Shown here piece by piece: positions 43,721 through 56,380 of a stretch of 64,000 bases of DNA. The stretch's first letter is position 1. Each line of letters starts with the position of its first letter. The stretch lies in the NCBI GenBank assembly GCA_933228895.1, contig OW121848.1, forward strand, positions 94,817,470 through 94,881,469, written 5' to 3'. The position numbers and the translations under genes were made by a program. This DNA comes from Platycnemis pennipes. Lineage: Eukaryota; Arthropoda; Insecta; Odonata; Platycnemididae. Below the pieces are notes generated by a model. It saw nothing but the letters and a program-made list of their open reading frames with translations. It did no database searches and was not told the DNA's origin.

Positions 43721-45110
43721 TGAGAATGAATTCCTTTCTTGATCGCCTAATTTTTCTTTTCCGATACTTCCCAATCATCTGTAGCAGTCATCCATTTTGT
43801 ACAGGATTTATTTCGCATCGAATTCGCAAGTTTGCATTGGCATGAGAAAAGATAATCTATCGTCGGCCTTTTGGCACAACTTTCCTTCACTTAAAGGTTA
43901 TCCGTTGTGGATGCAACACAATATTCAATGTGAAGTAATATTCGATAATATGGAACATTTCTATTAGTATTTTTAAAATTCAGATACGAAGAGTTGTCAA
44001 TAACGTAAAATCTACACATTCATATCTTATTTATGTTCATTCGTTATTTCAAGAGGAATATTACTCAGAAATGTGCCTGTTTTCTCCAGGTCTCAGTTTT
44101 TAAAAGGAATGTAAAATTCCCTCGATTAGAGTAGTGAATCAATACATAATTTGTATTTTCGTCCTACCTTTACAATTAGCTAAATGATAAAATAATAATA
44201 GCCGCCTAAAATACCTTATTAAGAGACAGAGTTTATTTCTCGTAATTTAAATGCTGGCATAATAAATATATAAAAATCTTCGAGATAATATTTATAGAAT
44301 ATCATATTTATTATTAGAGTTCATTTAAAAAGATAATAGTTATATCCGTGAGGGATGATTCGAGTTTTCTCAACCTATACTTTTTAAGTAGCTGAGGTAT
44401 TTAATTTTTCTCTGCACTCTCGCGATCATTTGAATTTTTTTCGTTTCCATTTTAATTTTAAACCAATCATTGATATTTTTTCAGCATTCCGTGCCATATT
44501 GATAACATTTTTGCTTTATCAACAATGAATTAATATTGTTTCTTGAATCTAGCTATCGTAATCAATCAATCTATAATCTACATGATGACCATTTCACTAC
44601 TTATCACTACTATTTCAGATTGCCACTCTAAAGTCCAATTATACGCTGTGATTATAAATTGTAACAGATTTTTATGATCGGTTTTACCCTATATTTTCAA
44701 AGTATTCCGAAAGTATCGGCAGAATGTATGGATAATTTTATATGTGACTACAAAATGCTGCATAATAACAAATTCTTCAGGCAATAAATATATGAATAGT
44801 TCAGTATGGCAGTAAAGGTTTTTAATGATTAATCAGATAATTAGATGTTGAACGAGCGTTGTAAAAACCAAAATTAGCCAAAATATTTTTGTTGTTTGAA
44901 TAATCGTAATAATAATGATTTTCATGTAACATGGTGTCATTTGAGTTCTTATCTTCTGAATAACCATGTTTGAAACATTAAGGTGGAAAAATGTTGAAGC
45001 TGGATGCCGCACCAGCGGATCGAATTGACATACCTATCAATAAAGAAGAGGAATTGCGGTGAAGAACTTCGTTCCGATTGTTGACATGAGTTTAACCGCA
45101 GTAACTTCCA
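43721..45110. other. Very AT-rich spacer
   Basis: Nothing recognised. Confidence 0.4.
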
Positions 45111-45179
45111 CGTTATGATCCCTTAATGCCTATCTCCCGGCGGGGAACATCCCCCGAGGAAATGTGTCGAGAAAACGGT

Positions 45180-45830
45180 TATGTTCCATCCGGAAACATC
45201 TCCCGCTTCCTCCTCGCCCTTCCCTCTTCCATCCCTCCTCCCGCCAACCACATCGCAAGGACCTCACAAACACGCCCACCTTTTCGCCACCCTTATGTTC
45301 CCATTTTTCCCCTTTGTAACTTCCTCCCCCCCCTATTCTTTCATTTCCTTTTATTCCAACGTCTTTCTCCCCACTTTTCCGAAAGCTTAAATACGCCTCA
45401 CTTTCCGTCACCCTTAAAAAACAAGCCGCTCTATACTTGTCTATCTCCCCACCTCCGTCTTCTAACCCCCTCTTGCCCTTCATTCGCTCCATCCTCTTCC
45501 TTTCCGCATCCCTCCTAACGTCTTCCTTTTACAATCCTCCCGAAACCTAACCGACCTTTTCGCCGCCCTTAAAGCCTACCCTACCTTTGGTGAAAACGTC
45601 ATCCTATCTCCTCTCCCTCCCTACCCCAAATTCCAACCACCCTCCTCCATGAGCTCCACCCTTTTGAAAAAAATAAACGCCGGCCATAACCGAATCCAGC
45701 CACGGCATTATAACCAATCCAAACCATCTCCACTGCCACCATTTCCGCCTCCTCTCCGCTGCCTCGCCCCCTGCTCTCCACTCAATCTCTCTCTGTCCCC
45801 TCCTCCTCCTCAATGGGACATTGCGTGCGT
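45180..45830. repeat. Pyrimidine-rich island
   Basis: About 650 bp of C/T-rich DNA giving Pro/Ser/Phe-rich frames on the plus strand. C/T-rich character continues weakly to about 46010. Confidence 0.7.
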
Positions 45831-46010
45831 GTATCATGCGACTCGAGAGTCGAGGCCTTGCATTTGATGGTTCGCTAACGTACATCACTTTTGACGACCG
45901 TCACAACTCATTCCCGGACGCCCTCACCCTGTTCCGACTTCCCGGGATCTCCTCACTCCTCTCTCATGCTATCCCCCGGTCTCCATCCTCCCATTTCTCG
46001 ATGTAGCGTT

Positions 46011-47640
46011 CTTTGTTCTTCCCCTTTATACCCTCGGAATTTGCGTCTTTATTTCCCCCAGAACTGTCCTCTCTTCCTCGCCCTCCTCGCGGTTATCTTT
46101 GCTCCACGATTACTTTTTTGTCTTCATCTCACGCTATCGTGTTCGTACCTCAACGTGGCATTTCCTATGAGCGCGTTTTCGTTTATCCCTCGCTCCGTTT
46201 ATTGTTCCGCAGTCCTTACGTGCATTCCCTATGACAGTAAAGATTTAATTATCTGCTTTTCATGGTATGTCGTTTGGAAAATGCTAGTTTTCCACGGCAT
46301 TCTCAGGAGAATTCTCAATTTGTCTGCCTTGGGTTAACTTCCGCGTTCTATTTTTCGCTTGCTGATTCCATCCTTTTTTTTCCGAAGTTGATTCAGGAGC
46401 AAGAGTAATCTTGCGGTATTCTGAAAATATTATTTCACGATTAATCGGTAGAGTAGTCGGAATTTTGCATGCTTTTAGTTCCTATTCCACCGTAAATAAT
46501 TAATCTGTAGCTAAAAATCCTGCTATTGGAAATGATAAAAACAAAAGACAAGAACTAGGGTTCACTACTCAAAGCCCGTATATTCTCAGGTTTCTGTAAT
46601 TAACGATACTTTTGTTTTACTGTATCAAGTAATGTGATGCTTTTGTTTTGTAATATTAAGTAAACACATCTCTGTTGTGTACAATACAAATTATCTTTTT
46701 TATATGATGTTTGTAACGTTCTAAAAATCATCGTGAGGATGAAAATAGAATCGTGTTTTAAAAATAGGTCCCTGTTTCTTCAAATAAGTGCTCATCATTT
46801 AAAATTTATTTATTCTACTCGTTTTCTAATTACTGAAATATTTTTAGCATAGATGCGGATTGATCATACTGCCCTCGGCATAATTTATCATAAGCGTTGA
46901 TAAATGTTATTTTGTGATTACATTAAAAGAAAATTGGTGGTAAATTTTCATATCTTGGAAAGTATTTAGGTATTTTATGGTTAAGGTACCACTGGATGCC
47001 CATGGAAAGCGTCCGATCGTGCAGGATATGGAGATGAATTTGATGGTCTTATTGTCTAAAATGTCACCATTGTTTGAAGCCTGTGGAAAACGTAGGAACT
47101 TCTCCCCTCGTTCCTTCTCCCTTCAAAACCTAATCTCTCACTTTTATTTTCTCTATCTCTTATTTATTTGCTCTTCCTACCTTCTTCTCTCATGGAATTT
47201 TCTTTTCACTATCAAATTCCTGTTTGTTAACTTTACCTCCCTCTACATCATATGCACTCCTAAAACTTTCGGGTGAGCCCTTTTTGCCTTAAATTTATCA
47301 TTTTCTCATAGTTATATTTGCTAATAACATGTGACCGGAGCATATAATCCAGTATAAATTGTAGCTCCGTTTTTGTCCTTCCCTAATGTTTTTCCTTGCC
47401 CATTCGCCCCCAGGTTTATATATCTTATCATAGCAATGGAAAAATTCACTTCGCTACAATTCAATATTTACAAGCGTTGTTTTAATTACAGCTATCACAT
47501 CCACCTAAATTTTATGCCTCCTATTATATCTATTTGTGATATCATCATTCCTCCGACATTACACCCACTATTTTATTTTATATCCCACACCGTCTACCTA
47601 CGTTTTTCATGAACTAGGAACTGTAAAAGTGTCATTAAAT
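46011..47640. other. Spacer, no supported gene
   Basis: The frame 45891-46337 (148 residues) and others here show no family motif. Confidence 0.4.
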
Positions 47641-47649
47641 GGTAGTTAT

Positions 47650-48297
47650 AAGACTAAGGTAATGAAAGGAATGCAGTAAGGGAAAAGAAGCCAGGAAAAA
47701 TGCTAAAATAGGAAAGCAAAAAATCGAGGAGGTGGATGGGTTTTGTTATCTTGGATTACGAGTAGTCAGCGTTGGACAAAGTAAAAGTAGAATTGCCCAG
47801 GTTAAAAGGGCATTTTACCAAAAGAGGATTCTGCTTACAGCTGCAAATACAAGCCTGGAAGTGAGGAAACATTTAATAAGAGCATACATCCGGGGCATTT
47901 TTCTATGTGACAGTGAAGCATGGACGATAACAGCAGCAGAGAAGGCAAGGCTGGAAGCGTTTGAAATTAGGTGCTACCGAAGAATGATGAAGAGAAAATG
48001 AATCGACCTGGTGACAAACGAAGAAGTATTAAGAAGAGTGAGAGAAAAGAGATGTCTACTGAAAACCCTAAAAAGAGGATGGGACAACTTAATCGGCCAT
48101 ATCTTAAGACACGATGGCATAATAAAGAAAATCGTCGAGGGAAAAGTGAGGCGGGCCTCGTTTGAGATGTATCGAGCAAGTTGAAAAGGATGTAAAGGAG
48201 AAAAATTACGCCAATGGTAAGAGGTTGGCCGATAGAAGAATCGATTGGAGGGCTGCGTCCAACCAATCCTAGGATTGCTGACCGAAGATGATGAATG
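47650..48297 (+). pseudogene. LINE-R reverse transcriptase C-terminal fragment with 3' tail
   Basis: Order of blocks: KMLKIGKQKIEEVDGFCYLG, then SRIAQVKRAFYQKRILLTAA, RKHLIRAYIRGIFLCDSEAW, RLEAFEIRCYRRMMKRK and a stop at about 48000. Past it the sequence continues DLVTNEEVLRRVREKR and NLIGHILRHDGIIKKIVEGK. A further frameshift leads to VKEKNYANGKRLADRRIDWR and the 3' end CAATCCTAGGATTGCTGACC with GATGATGAATG. It is the longest LINE-R fragment here and the reference used for the others. The 5' half, including the RT catalytic core, is absent, as usual for 5'-truncated LINE copies. Confidence 0.85.
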
Positions 48298-48479
48298 TGG
48301 TTGTAAAAACAGCGCTCATTGTTAATGCATACAATTAACGACTTGCAGAATATTTATTTAAGAAACCTTAACTACAAATAAAACATGAGTGGACCATCTT
48401 GTACGTTAGAGTGTTTTAAAAATACTGGTCGAACGAACTCAAAAAAGGTGAAGGTTTGGAGTACGCATGTGAAAATAAT

Positions 48480-48840
48480 GTGCGGAACAGTAGGAATGGC
48501 GATTTGTGGGCGGTGAAGAGAGAGAGAGAGAGGTGAAATGGGTGGAGGGAATTTTGCAGGTGGAGGGTGGTGCACTCTGGGTGTGGACTGGGTGAGCGGA
48601 GCGTGGGGAGGGATGAGGATGAGAGGCGAAGGCGGAAGGAGTGTTTGAGTTTGGGATTCGTGGCAAACGCCCGTGTACGGCGGCCAAGGAAGCGGTGGAA
48701 GACGTCGTCGACGGGAAACGGGGAGCTCAGGGGGAGAGGGAAAGGCAGGAGAGTCGAAGGCGCAAGATAGGACGTGGTCGAGATGAAAGAGGGCGCGAAT
48801 GGGAGAGGCGCGGAGGACGGCAAGAAGGTAATGAACTGGT
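48480..48840. repeat. Purine-rich island
   Basis: G/A-dominated with a (GA)n run near 48518-48533. The 154-residue minus frame and the plus Arg/Gly/Glu-rich frames reflect composition. Confidence 0.65.
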
Positions 48841-48969
48841 GAGGCAGGTAGGCGTCATCCAGCTCGAATTTTTGTGTCAAAACTTATTACACACACCTGA
48901 TCCGCTGGAAAACTTGGAAACAGCGTTTCATATTCCAAACATTGCGTGCAACGGAGAAAATATATGAAA

Positions 48970-49620
48970 AGTAAAATGCTACGATTATAGCGCACTGTAT
49001 ATTTTATTTTTTACCACAGGTAATCAGCATAGCTATATTATAGAGCATCTTTTTCTTATATTTGAATAAATCGTATTGGTCCTGGAAATGATTTGGAATC
49101 ATCAATGCATTATGGAAGAGCATATCGAATAATATATATTGTTTTTCTTCCTTTCAACTCTCGCAATTTTAGTTTAAAATATGTAACACGTGAATTTAAT
49201 GACAAAACTGCCTTTGAAGGAGATTAATATAGAAAGTACTATCTCGGCAACGTATAAGGTCAAGTAGAAAACATTGTGTATTAGTTACAAAGTAGGTAAT
49301 GCGGTGAAATGTACCCCAACATGGTTCTTCCTTAGTGTGTGAGCGAGCCGTATAAATGTATTTCATTCTTAATCATTCCACGACTAAAATGATGGTTAAA
49401 TTTATTGAATAAACATATCGCTACTAATTAATTCAGGGCATGGAGTCAGTTCCTTTCCTTTTACCATTTTCAATTGCCGAGCGAAGTTCCAATCCAGAAA
49501 ATCTCACGGTTTGGACGTAATAGCGAAAGCACCTGTTAGTATTATTTTCCGACCAAATTTGAAGAACTTACAACCAAACTGATTGTCTGCATTCTATGCC
49601 TCTCGAATTTCTATTACATT
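48970..49620. other. AT-rich spacer
   Basis: Nothing recognised. Confidence 0.4.
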
Positions 49621-49629
49621 AAAAAAATT

Positions 49630-50690
49630 AGGGGAATGGGCCGAGGAAAGGTACAAGAAGTGAAATGGTAAATGTAGGAGGACGTGAATGTGTAGGAAGA
49701 GGAGATGTGAGAAGGCTTGTAAGCTTTGGCAGGGGGGGGGGGGGAAGACGGTGCTTTGAGGGGGCAGACGAGTGGCGAAGAGTTGTGTGGACTTGATGTC
49801 GCTCTATCTCTTTGAAGAGTTGAGGGCATGAGCGACGACGCTTCGTGGCGGGGCGCGCCGCCGTCTGTCAGGAGTAACGGCAGGAGCGCGGGGTGGAGGT
49901 GGGTGCGCTGAGGATTGTCTTGGCGAGTGGGTAGAGAGGGAGGAGGCTGCTGGAGGGGTTTTTAAGAGTGCAGTGGTGCGCGGGGACGGGATGAAGAGTC
50001 GTGCCAGGGACGGCGTCTCTCGTCTCTCACTGGCCCAGGCTTCCATGATGGGTTGGACGGGGTGAGTGCGTATACGGGCGCGGTAGGGTGTAGGTGGTGT
50101 GGGAGGAAGAACAGGAGGACGGCGCGGAGGGGAAAGGATTGGGAGGAGGTGAAGACAGGGAAGTGGCTGGCAACAGTTGAATCCGTTGGAAGCTTAAGAG
50201 AGAGAGAGAGAGGAGGAGGGTGTGATGAAGGTCTGCGGGCTCCAGCTCGGGTGCGGGAAGGGGGCGGGTGCGGAAGGGGTAGTAGAGAGCGAGGAGTGCG
50301 TCTCGGGTGTTGGGTGAGAGGGCGGCGAGTTGAGAGCCGAGAGGAGCAGCACCTTTTCAGCCGCCCTCCTTACGTCCTCTCTCTCTCTCTCTCTACACCG
50401 GCTTAAATCGACCAGAGAGGCCGTCTTAGGGAGAGACTGGATTAAGGGTAGGAGAGTGAGTGCATTGAGAGGGTCGGGCGGAGGGTGAGAGAATGGGTAA
50501 AAAGGAGTTGAAGTTGTCGGGGAAGGGGTTGAAAGAGGACAAGGAATCGGTAAGAAGTAAGACTAGGGCAAGTGAGGAGTAAGATCAGGACGGAGCGGAG
50601 GGTGGGGGAGAAGTTGGCTGAGAAGTGTAGAGATTGGGGGATTAGCTTGAGAATTCTTGGGGACCAGCTCAACTGAGTTGGATTGTTTAG
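49630..50690. repeat. Purine-rich island with a CpG-rich centre
   Basis: About 1 kb of G/A-rich DNA with an 11-12 base G run near 49732-49743 and (GA)n near 50200. The part 49830-50350 also has many CG dinucleotides (GGCGGGGCGCGCCGCCG). A (CT)n run near 50380-50395 lies inside it. No credible coding region. Confidence 0.7.
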
Positions 50691-50719
50691 CTCGAATGTG
50701 CTCCTACTCTCCAATGCTA

Positions 50720-51665
50720 AGACCTGGACTTCGTTACAAGCGTCACGTTTGACACGCGTTTTTTAACATTGTGCGTTTGTTAACTCCAAATTGGCTGGAT
50801 TAACTGCCTCCTGCATCCTGTAAGTTATTTCATTTCACTCGTCGTTATATAAGAGTAATTGAAGTAGTTCTGTTTAACTCACCACTATTCAGCGCTTTAC
50901 TTATTACCTCACTCCAATTTATCCATCGGAGACGAAGTCTATTGTGTGAAGGATTTCTTTGTTTCACAGATCAATTGTCCATTCCTTTAATTAGGATGGA
51001 TTAAAAATATTAGTGATCACCGCAGTAGTGGTTAAATAGTAAAGATCTTTTAGTGATTGACAGGATTTTTAGGATAAAATAATTACGTATCGTTTAGCGG
51101 GGCATGAAATAATCCTTATTCAAATGGTATTCCACGGAACGGAATTCCACGGAATAACTCATATCTTCCGAATATTCATACAAAATTTAGCATAAAATTT
51201 ATTTAAAAGTTGCTATCTACTCCAAAAACCTCCGTATAAGTGTAGGGTGAATCTAAGTTATGATAAGGAATAAATCATGCTATACTTTTTGAGAGTGTAG
51301 ATTAATTCTACGCCATTGAACAGCGAGATAGATAATTCTGATTTATGCCGCGTTTACACAAACTAGCTGTCAATTCGGAAAGAATTCATTATTGTTAAAG
51401 TGCATTATATTCCTTGTTCTCTACAATTCCCTCTTTGTTTTTAAATCAGACTATTCTTGACAAAGTACTCTACTTTTTGTAGCCGTACTGGGTTTATGCC
51501 CTACCCATTGCTTTTGCATTTAATAAAACTAACTATAAAACTACTTAATATTTTACGAAGAAATGCATCTTGAATAATTCTTATTGTAAAGCGATCTATT
51601 ACTTTTCCGGCGAATACTGACTTTAAAATGCTCTCAGAAATATTATTAGGCTAAACTTTGAAAAC
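50720..51665. other. AT-rich spacer
   Basis: Nothing beyond a small tandem repeat of ATTCCACGGAA near 51130-51156. Confidence 0.4.
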
Positions 51666-51670
51666 TATAC

Positions 51671-51707
51671 AACGTTTCAACGGATAGCTCATCCAACGTC
51701 TTCTGGG
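51671..51707 (-). ncRNA. Possible decayed hammerhead-like motif
   Basis: The minus strand reads CAGAAGA (one base off CUGANGA), a 4-bp stem GGAT/ATCC with a short loop, then GAAAC followed by GTT. Helix I complementarity is not evident. It may be the relic of a Penelope-like element tail, or chance. Confidence 0.2.
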
Positions 51708-51980
51708 ATAATTCCATGAAATAACCAATGCTCCGGTGTTCCGATTTAGTGTTAAAACCGGTGAAATTCCCGGGGGTAATTCACATTTGTAGTAAATTTA
51801 TCTAACTTAAACATGTTACATATCTATTAGGAAAAATTTCAAACTTTTTACTTGCGTGAACCTTGAGGAGCAATTTTGAAACGTTTTGGGGCATCGGGGA
51901 ATGAGATTAACAGCATATAAGGGGACTTTTGAAGTCCCATTTAATATTAGTATTTTGGAAAAGATTTCATTGGTGTACTA

Positions 51981-52076
51981 CTAGACGTTATGCAAAAGCA
52001 TCTGAGGATATTTCCACCCATTAAGAAAAACCCAATTATCTCCCGTATCGAGGAACGAAGCATCATCAATATCATT
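51981..52076 (-). other. Terminal-exon-like segment, minus strand
   Basis: On the minus strand GGCCTTCCATCGCAG is an acceptor-like tract, followed by 31 open codons NDIDDASFLDTGDNWVFLNG... and a TAG. The composition (Asp, Asn, Trp, Tyr) looks more protein-like than other frames here, but no family is recognised. The plus strand is also open over the same bases and ends CGAG|GTGAGC, an alternative exon reading. Confidence 0.25.
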
Positions 52077-52319
52077 CTGCGATGGAAGGCCGAGAGATCC
52101 CGTCGAGGTGAGCAGTGATATATACTCAGGAATGCGAAAAGTACATTGGATAAAAAAAAGGAATAACTTCAATGTAAATCTAATGGGGAAGTGGATGTGA
52201 GATAGAAGTGGATATGAGATAGAATTGGATGGAGATGTGATGTGAAGGGTACAGAGGGTGGGTGTGAGCGGCAAAGGATTTGATAGGGAGAGAACATGGC
52301 GCGTAAACTCCATGAGTCA

Positions 52320-52900
52320 GAAGATCACCGAGGTATATTAGGAGGTGAAATTCAACAGTGACGCACTATTACTAGAGATAAGGCTAGCAATCGTTCGAAT
52401 TCCATTCGAAAACAGCAGAGGTTTTTAAGGCAATTTCAGCAGTGGAGCGCGCGTAGTGAATCCAATCACCGTCAGATGGCAAAACGTGTGGGATCATGAA
52501 TCTTTCTTCTCTATGCTATAATTCTATTCTTATTTAAACAATTTAAATTTTTTTGAGTTCCGTTTTCAGGACGAAATAAAGCATTCCTAAATGAGAAGCT
52601 TCAAGCAAAATTTTTTCAATAAGGCAACAGTTCAAACATTATTGGCTGTTAGAAAGTAGAAGAAGTCGCATACACAAGTCGAATTATTAAAATGTCTAGC
52701 TCCCTTAAAAAGGCAAAAGGTTATCCCTATACCTTTCCTCCCGGTCTGAAGCGCGTATGAGTGCGGAAACACCCATGAAAAAAAATGAAAATTTCACTAA
52801 GACTGTCCTATTTCGTACACGGAAGTTGATACATCATCTTCAGCCAGCGCAAACACATGCCATCAGTAGCCATTTGTAAAACGGTGTAATACCTGAAAAT
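52320..52900. other. Unassigned spacer
   Basis: Nothing recognised. Confidence 0.4.
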
Positions 52901-52919
52901 AAATGGATAGGATTGCATA

Positions 52920-54500
52920 AATGAAAGAGAAATTCATACAGCAGGATATTTATTTAGCCACAATGGAAGAAGGGTACAAATGTGCCAGTGGATGTCTTTT
53001 TCGAATGAAAACACCCTTTACGACGATCAAATTGACCGGTAATCTACCAGTAATTGATATGCGACAAAAAAGCGCGCAGCGTGATAGAAAAGTAAAATTT
53101 GTAAAATAGTTAACATTAGCATAATTTTACACCAAATAGTTCCCTCTAACAGAAAACATTGCATCGTTAATGATATATTACAGTAAATGTATGATTTTCA
53201 TTAAGAAGTAAAAAGGCTTCAATAAAATATCAATAATGCTGCAAATGATCGCGAATAAACAGCATTAAATAAAAGCAATAAAAGATAGCAGCCTGGAGAT
53301 GAATTAACATCTAATGCATGGTATGTCGATTAATCAACATAATAGAGACTACAATAATAACATTGAAGTGTGATACCAATTATTTGTTTAACTTTAATCT
53401 GAGAGGGCATGGATGAATTGCATAACTTGCCAAATCTATCATTTATCACATCATAAGGACAATTATAAAAGAAATGAGTGCATTTCTTATTACAAAAATC
53501 ATTTTTCATCAGTCCATGAGTTTAAGTACAATATGGTTTCGAGTAAATTCCCAAACAGTCCAATAACTCTTGTTCAAAAGCACACACATAACGAGTCATC
53601 AGTAATAAAACCCTTTTATTGAAAATATGCACAACTACAGTGATAGGTGATCCACACTATCAAGCCAATTGCTTCATATTACAGATATTTGAGTAAGCAG
53701 CACAGAAATTCAGTAAACAACAAGCGTAGAAACGATGAGGACAGCGTTGAATGGTGTTCAAATTTTAAGAATGTCACAGATGCACACAATAGGACAGATG
53801 TACACACTGGCGCTGATGCACACAAAATTTGAGGTCCATAACACAATGGAAATGTTCTTAATATTATAACCTCAATGGGTTTAACAGGTACATGTATAAC
53901 TTTGGTTCAATGTTCATACTCTTACAATTACAATAAACAAACACTTAGAAATGAGAAGTGGAGAATGAATTTTCCCAAATCAGAATAGGTATGGAACCCT
54001 TGATGACTTCCAAAGTAGGTACAATACAAATATCCAATATTTTATCAGCGCAAATTAAACTGATGCACACAAAATTAAAAGCTAAGAATACAATATAAAC
54101 CTCTAATTTCAGCCTACCAATGAGTTCTGGCACAACATTGCTTTGCTTTAATGACCAAGAATTGCATTATCCCCAAACTAATAGAAACTATATGTGTAGA
54201 ATGATATTTCACCCTACCCTTGAAATTGTTAACACTGGCATACCCACAAGGCAAAGGATACCGGCAAGCTCATTTACAAACATCAAAGGAGTCATAAACA
54301 AACACATCTACAAATCATCCTGCGAGCCACCTAAGGAGTGTCACTGTGTGAATCATCACTAATCATGCCTTATACACATATTGTACAAAAATAGCATGAA
54401 AACAAACATGTGCAAAAAACTCTAGATATTTCCCAATCCATCATAGTACATATACATAAAATTCAAAAAATAACAAAATTACCAAATAAATAAGACAATG
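52920..54500 (-). other. Possible 3' untranslated region of a minus-strand gene
   Basis: This AT-rich block lacks the usual islands and repeats and has no real coding frame. On the minus strand an AATAAA (within TAAATAAATATCC, near 52945-52958) sits about 20-30 bases before where the block ends. The motif GATGCACACAAAAT recurs (about 53815 and 54060) with variants near 53780. No upstream coding exon is identified, so this is inference only. Confidence 0.2.
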
Positions 54501-55280
54501 AAGTTTTGATGATAAAAGCGATGGTGGGGGACAGAGGGTGTGTTGAAAAAATCGAAACTTTCTGTTATAATAAACGTTATCTAAACAACTGGTAGTTGAT
54601 AGTTAACGGGTAAAAGTTAGCATTAGATCGGCTGCGTATCTGAAATTGTTTACAAAGTACTGACAGTAAAAAACTGGGCCTAGGATGTGATAACTCAACG
54701 GATTATAGGAATAAGGTCCTCTGGAACTTGAGAAAGTTCAATAAAATTACGCAAAGGCTTTCACTAGATAATGCTAAATGTTTGAACAAGAATGAATAGG
54801 AAACATTAAGTTTATTTAGGAGTCTCCTATTAGATACTGGAATATTTGATCGCATGCAATTGCTAAATGTCATAAACTGCTATTATTCATTAATTATACG
54901 CTTAAAATAACTGACTTCGCTTTAAGATGCACACTGGTCAACGTAAAAAAATTCTTGAAACACTTTCTATCGCGTTAAGCAGTATAGATCGCAAAAAAAG
55001 AATTGATCAGGTACGACACCACGTACTCAACTGCTCAGGAGTGTCAAGAATTTCCTCTGTCACTTCGATGTCAATACCTATAAACGCACACCTCTTTCGT
55101 AACTTTTGTATTGCTCTAAGGGATGTTATACCCAGATCATAAATAACACCTATTCCATTCTATAATTTTGAACGCAATCGCCTACCTCCCCCACCACTTA
55201 GCTAACGGAAAAGCTGACAAATAAAATTAAAAATAAAATTCTCCAATGGTCGTAAAATTGGTAACCCTCGTCTAGGACAA
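54501..55280. other. Unassigned spacer
   Basis: A 71-residue plus frame (54927-55142) has no known motif. Confidence 0.4.
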
Positions 55281-55284
55281 ATTG

Positions 55285-55404
55285 CTGTGTTGGTTTACGG
55301 GAGGGTCAATTCCACAGCAGTGACCAACTACAGCCCCTCAACCAGAAAACCTTCCTGTGGTGGTTTACGGGAATGTTACTTCCTCGTCAGTGACACAACC
55401 ACAG
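55285..55404. repeat. Two 50-bp hairpin-forming repeats at 70-bp spacing
   Basis: CTGTGTTGGTTTACGGGA...GTGACCAACTACAG (55285-55333) and CTGTGGTGGTTTACGGGA...GTGACACAACCACAG (55355-55404) are diverged copies. Within each, the start and end are complementary, so each can fold into an imperfect stem-loop. Confidence 0.6.
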
Positions 55405-56175
55405 ATATACACACTCAACCCAATTGAGATCATTCACAGGACTGATGGGACCCTGGTCAGGATGCCTGGGTTATGAACGCAAACACACGCACAATCACTC
55501 AGAAAAAGCTCACATACTGAAATGGGCACACCTTCTGAGAGAATAGGGCTCAAATAGAGCGTAGTCTTTAAGACTTTAGTATTTTAGACTTGAAGAGGCC
55601 GTAGAGCTCATCTCCTTAGAACGTAAAAGCTAGTAAAAATAATTATTAAGTAACTAGTTTCGAATGAAACTCTAGGGTGGCGCAGTAAACGTAGTCAAAA
55701 ATCACCCACCTGGATTGGGCTGGGAGAAAGAGAAGGGGGATCTCGCTTGGGGGAACACTTCATAAAGTAGGGCTGAGAGAGGAGCAGTGGAAATAGAATG
55801 GTGAGACAAGGGAACCCAATTGATTTGATTTGATTGATGCCTTTAGGTATATAAATGCTAGCCAAAGCGTAGCCTAAAATGTCGTTGAAAATACGTCGCT
55901 TTTGACATAAGAGTAGATGGCATTGCACGTAATGTCGATACACCACGTGACGTCGTATACCGAATCTAAAGACAAATGTCTTACATAATATTTCAATTTC
56001 ATCTCGCAGATGTGCGGTCTATCACACTATAGGATAATCTTATCACGCAGCCATGCAATATGTTGTAAAGTTATATACCGAATTTTCTTAACTCTGATCA
56101 TCTCTTTGCGCATTCGCGTAAAAGTTGCGAATGGTAGGCCGTGCACTGCAAAGACAGCCCCGTATGGCTCTGGGG
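55405..56175. other. Unassigned spacer
   Basis: Nothing recognised. A short TTGATTTGATTTGATTGA run occurs near 55820. Confidence 0.4.
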
Positions 56176-56188
56176 TGATGATAGTAGG

Positions 56189-56380
56189 TTGGTTGGTTAT
56201 TTAGGGGAGGCGACCGTCAGCTGAGGTCATTTGCGCCATATAGGATAGGTGGGTAATTGGGTAATGGTAGGAATTTTTAGGGAACGGTTTTCCACTGAAA
56301 AATCCGCCACTGCCGGGAATCGAACCCGGGCCCTCGGGATGGGAGGCCAGTACTCTAGCCACCACACCAACCCGATCCCC
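56189..56380 (-). mobile_element. tRNA-derived SINE-A with internal deletion
   Basis: The minus-strand head is well preserved: GATCGGGTTGGTGTGGTGGC, then GGGTTCGATTCCCGGCAGTG with an intact B box. After about 115 bp it jumps to the tail part, losing roughly 150 bp of the body, and ends AATAACCAACCAACC. Near-repeat flanks TGATG(A/G)T(A/G)GTAGG (56176-56188; 56381-56393) are probable target duplications. Confidence 0.85.

Noticed and set aside
49732..49743. Long G run as a telomere or assembly mark
   Set aside because: Single homopolymer inside a purine island; no TTAGG-type repeats nearby.
56310..56380. Second tRNA-like sequence
   Set aside because: Same SINE-A head, not a tRNA gene.
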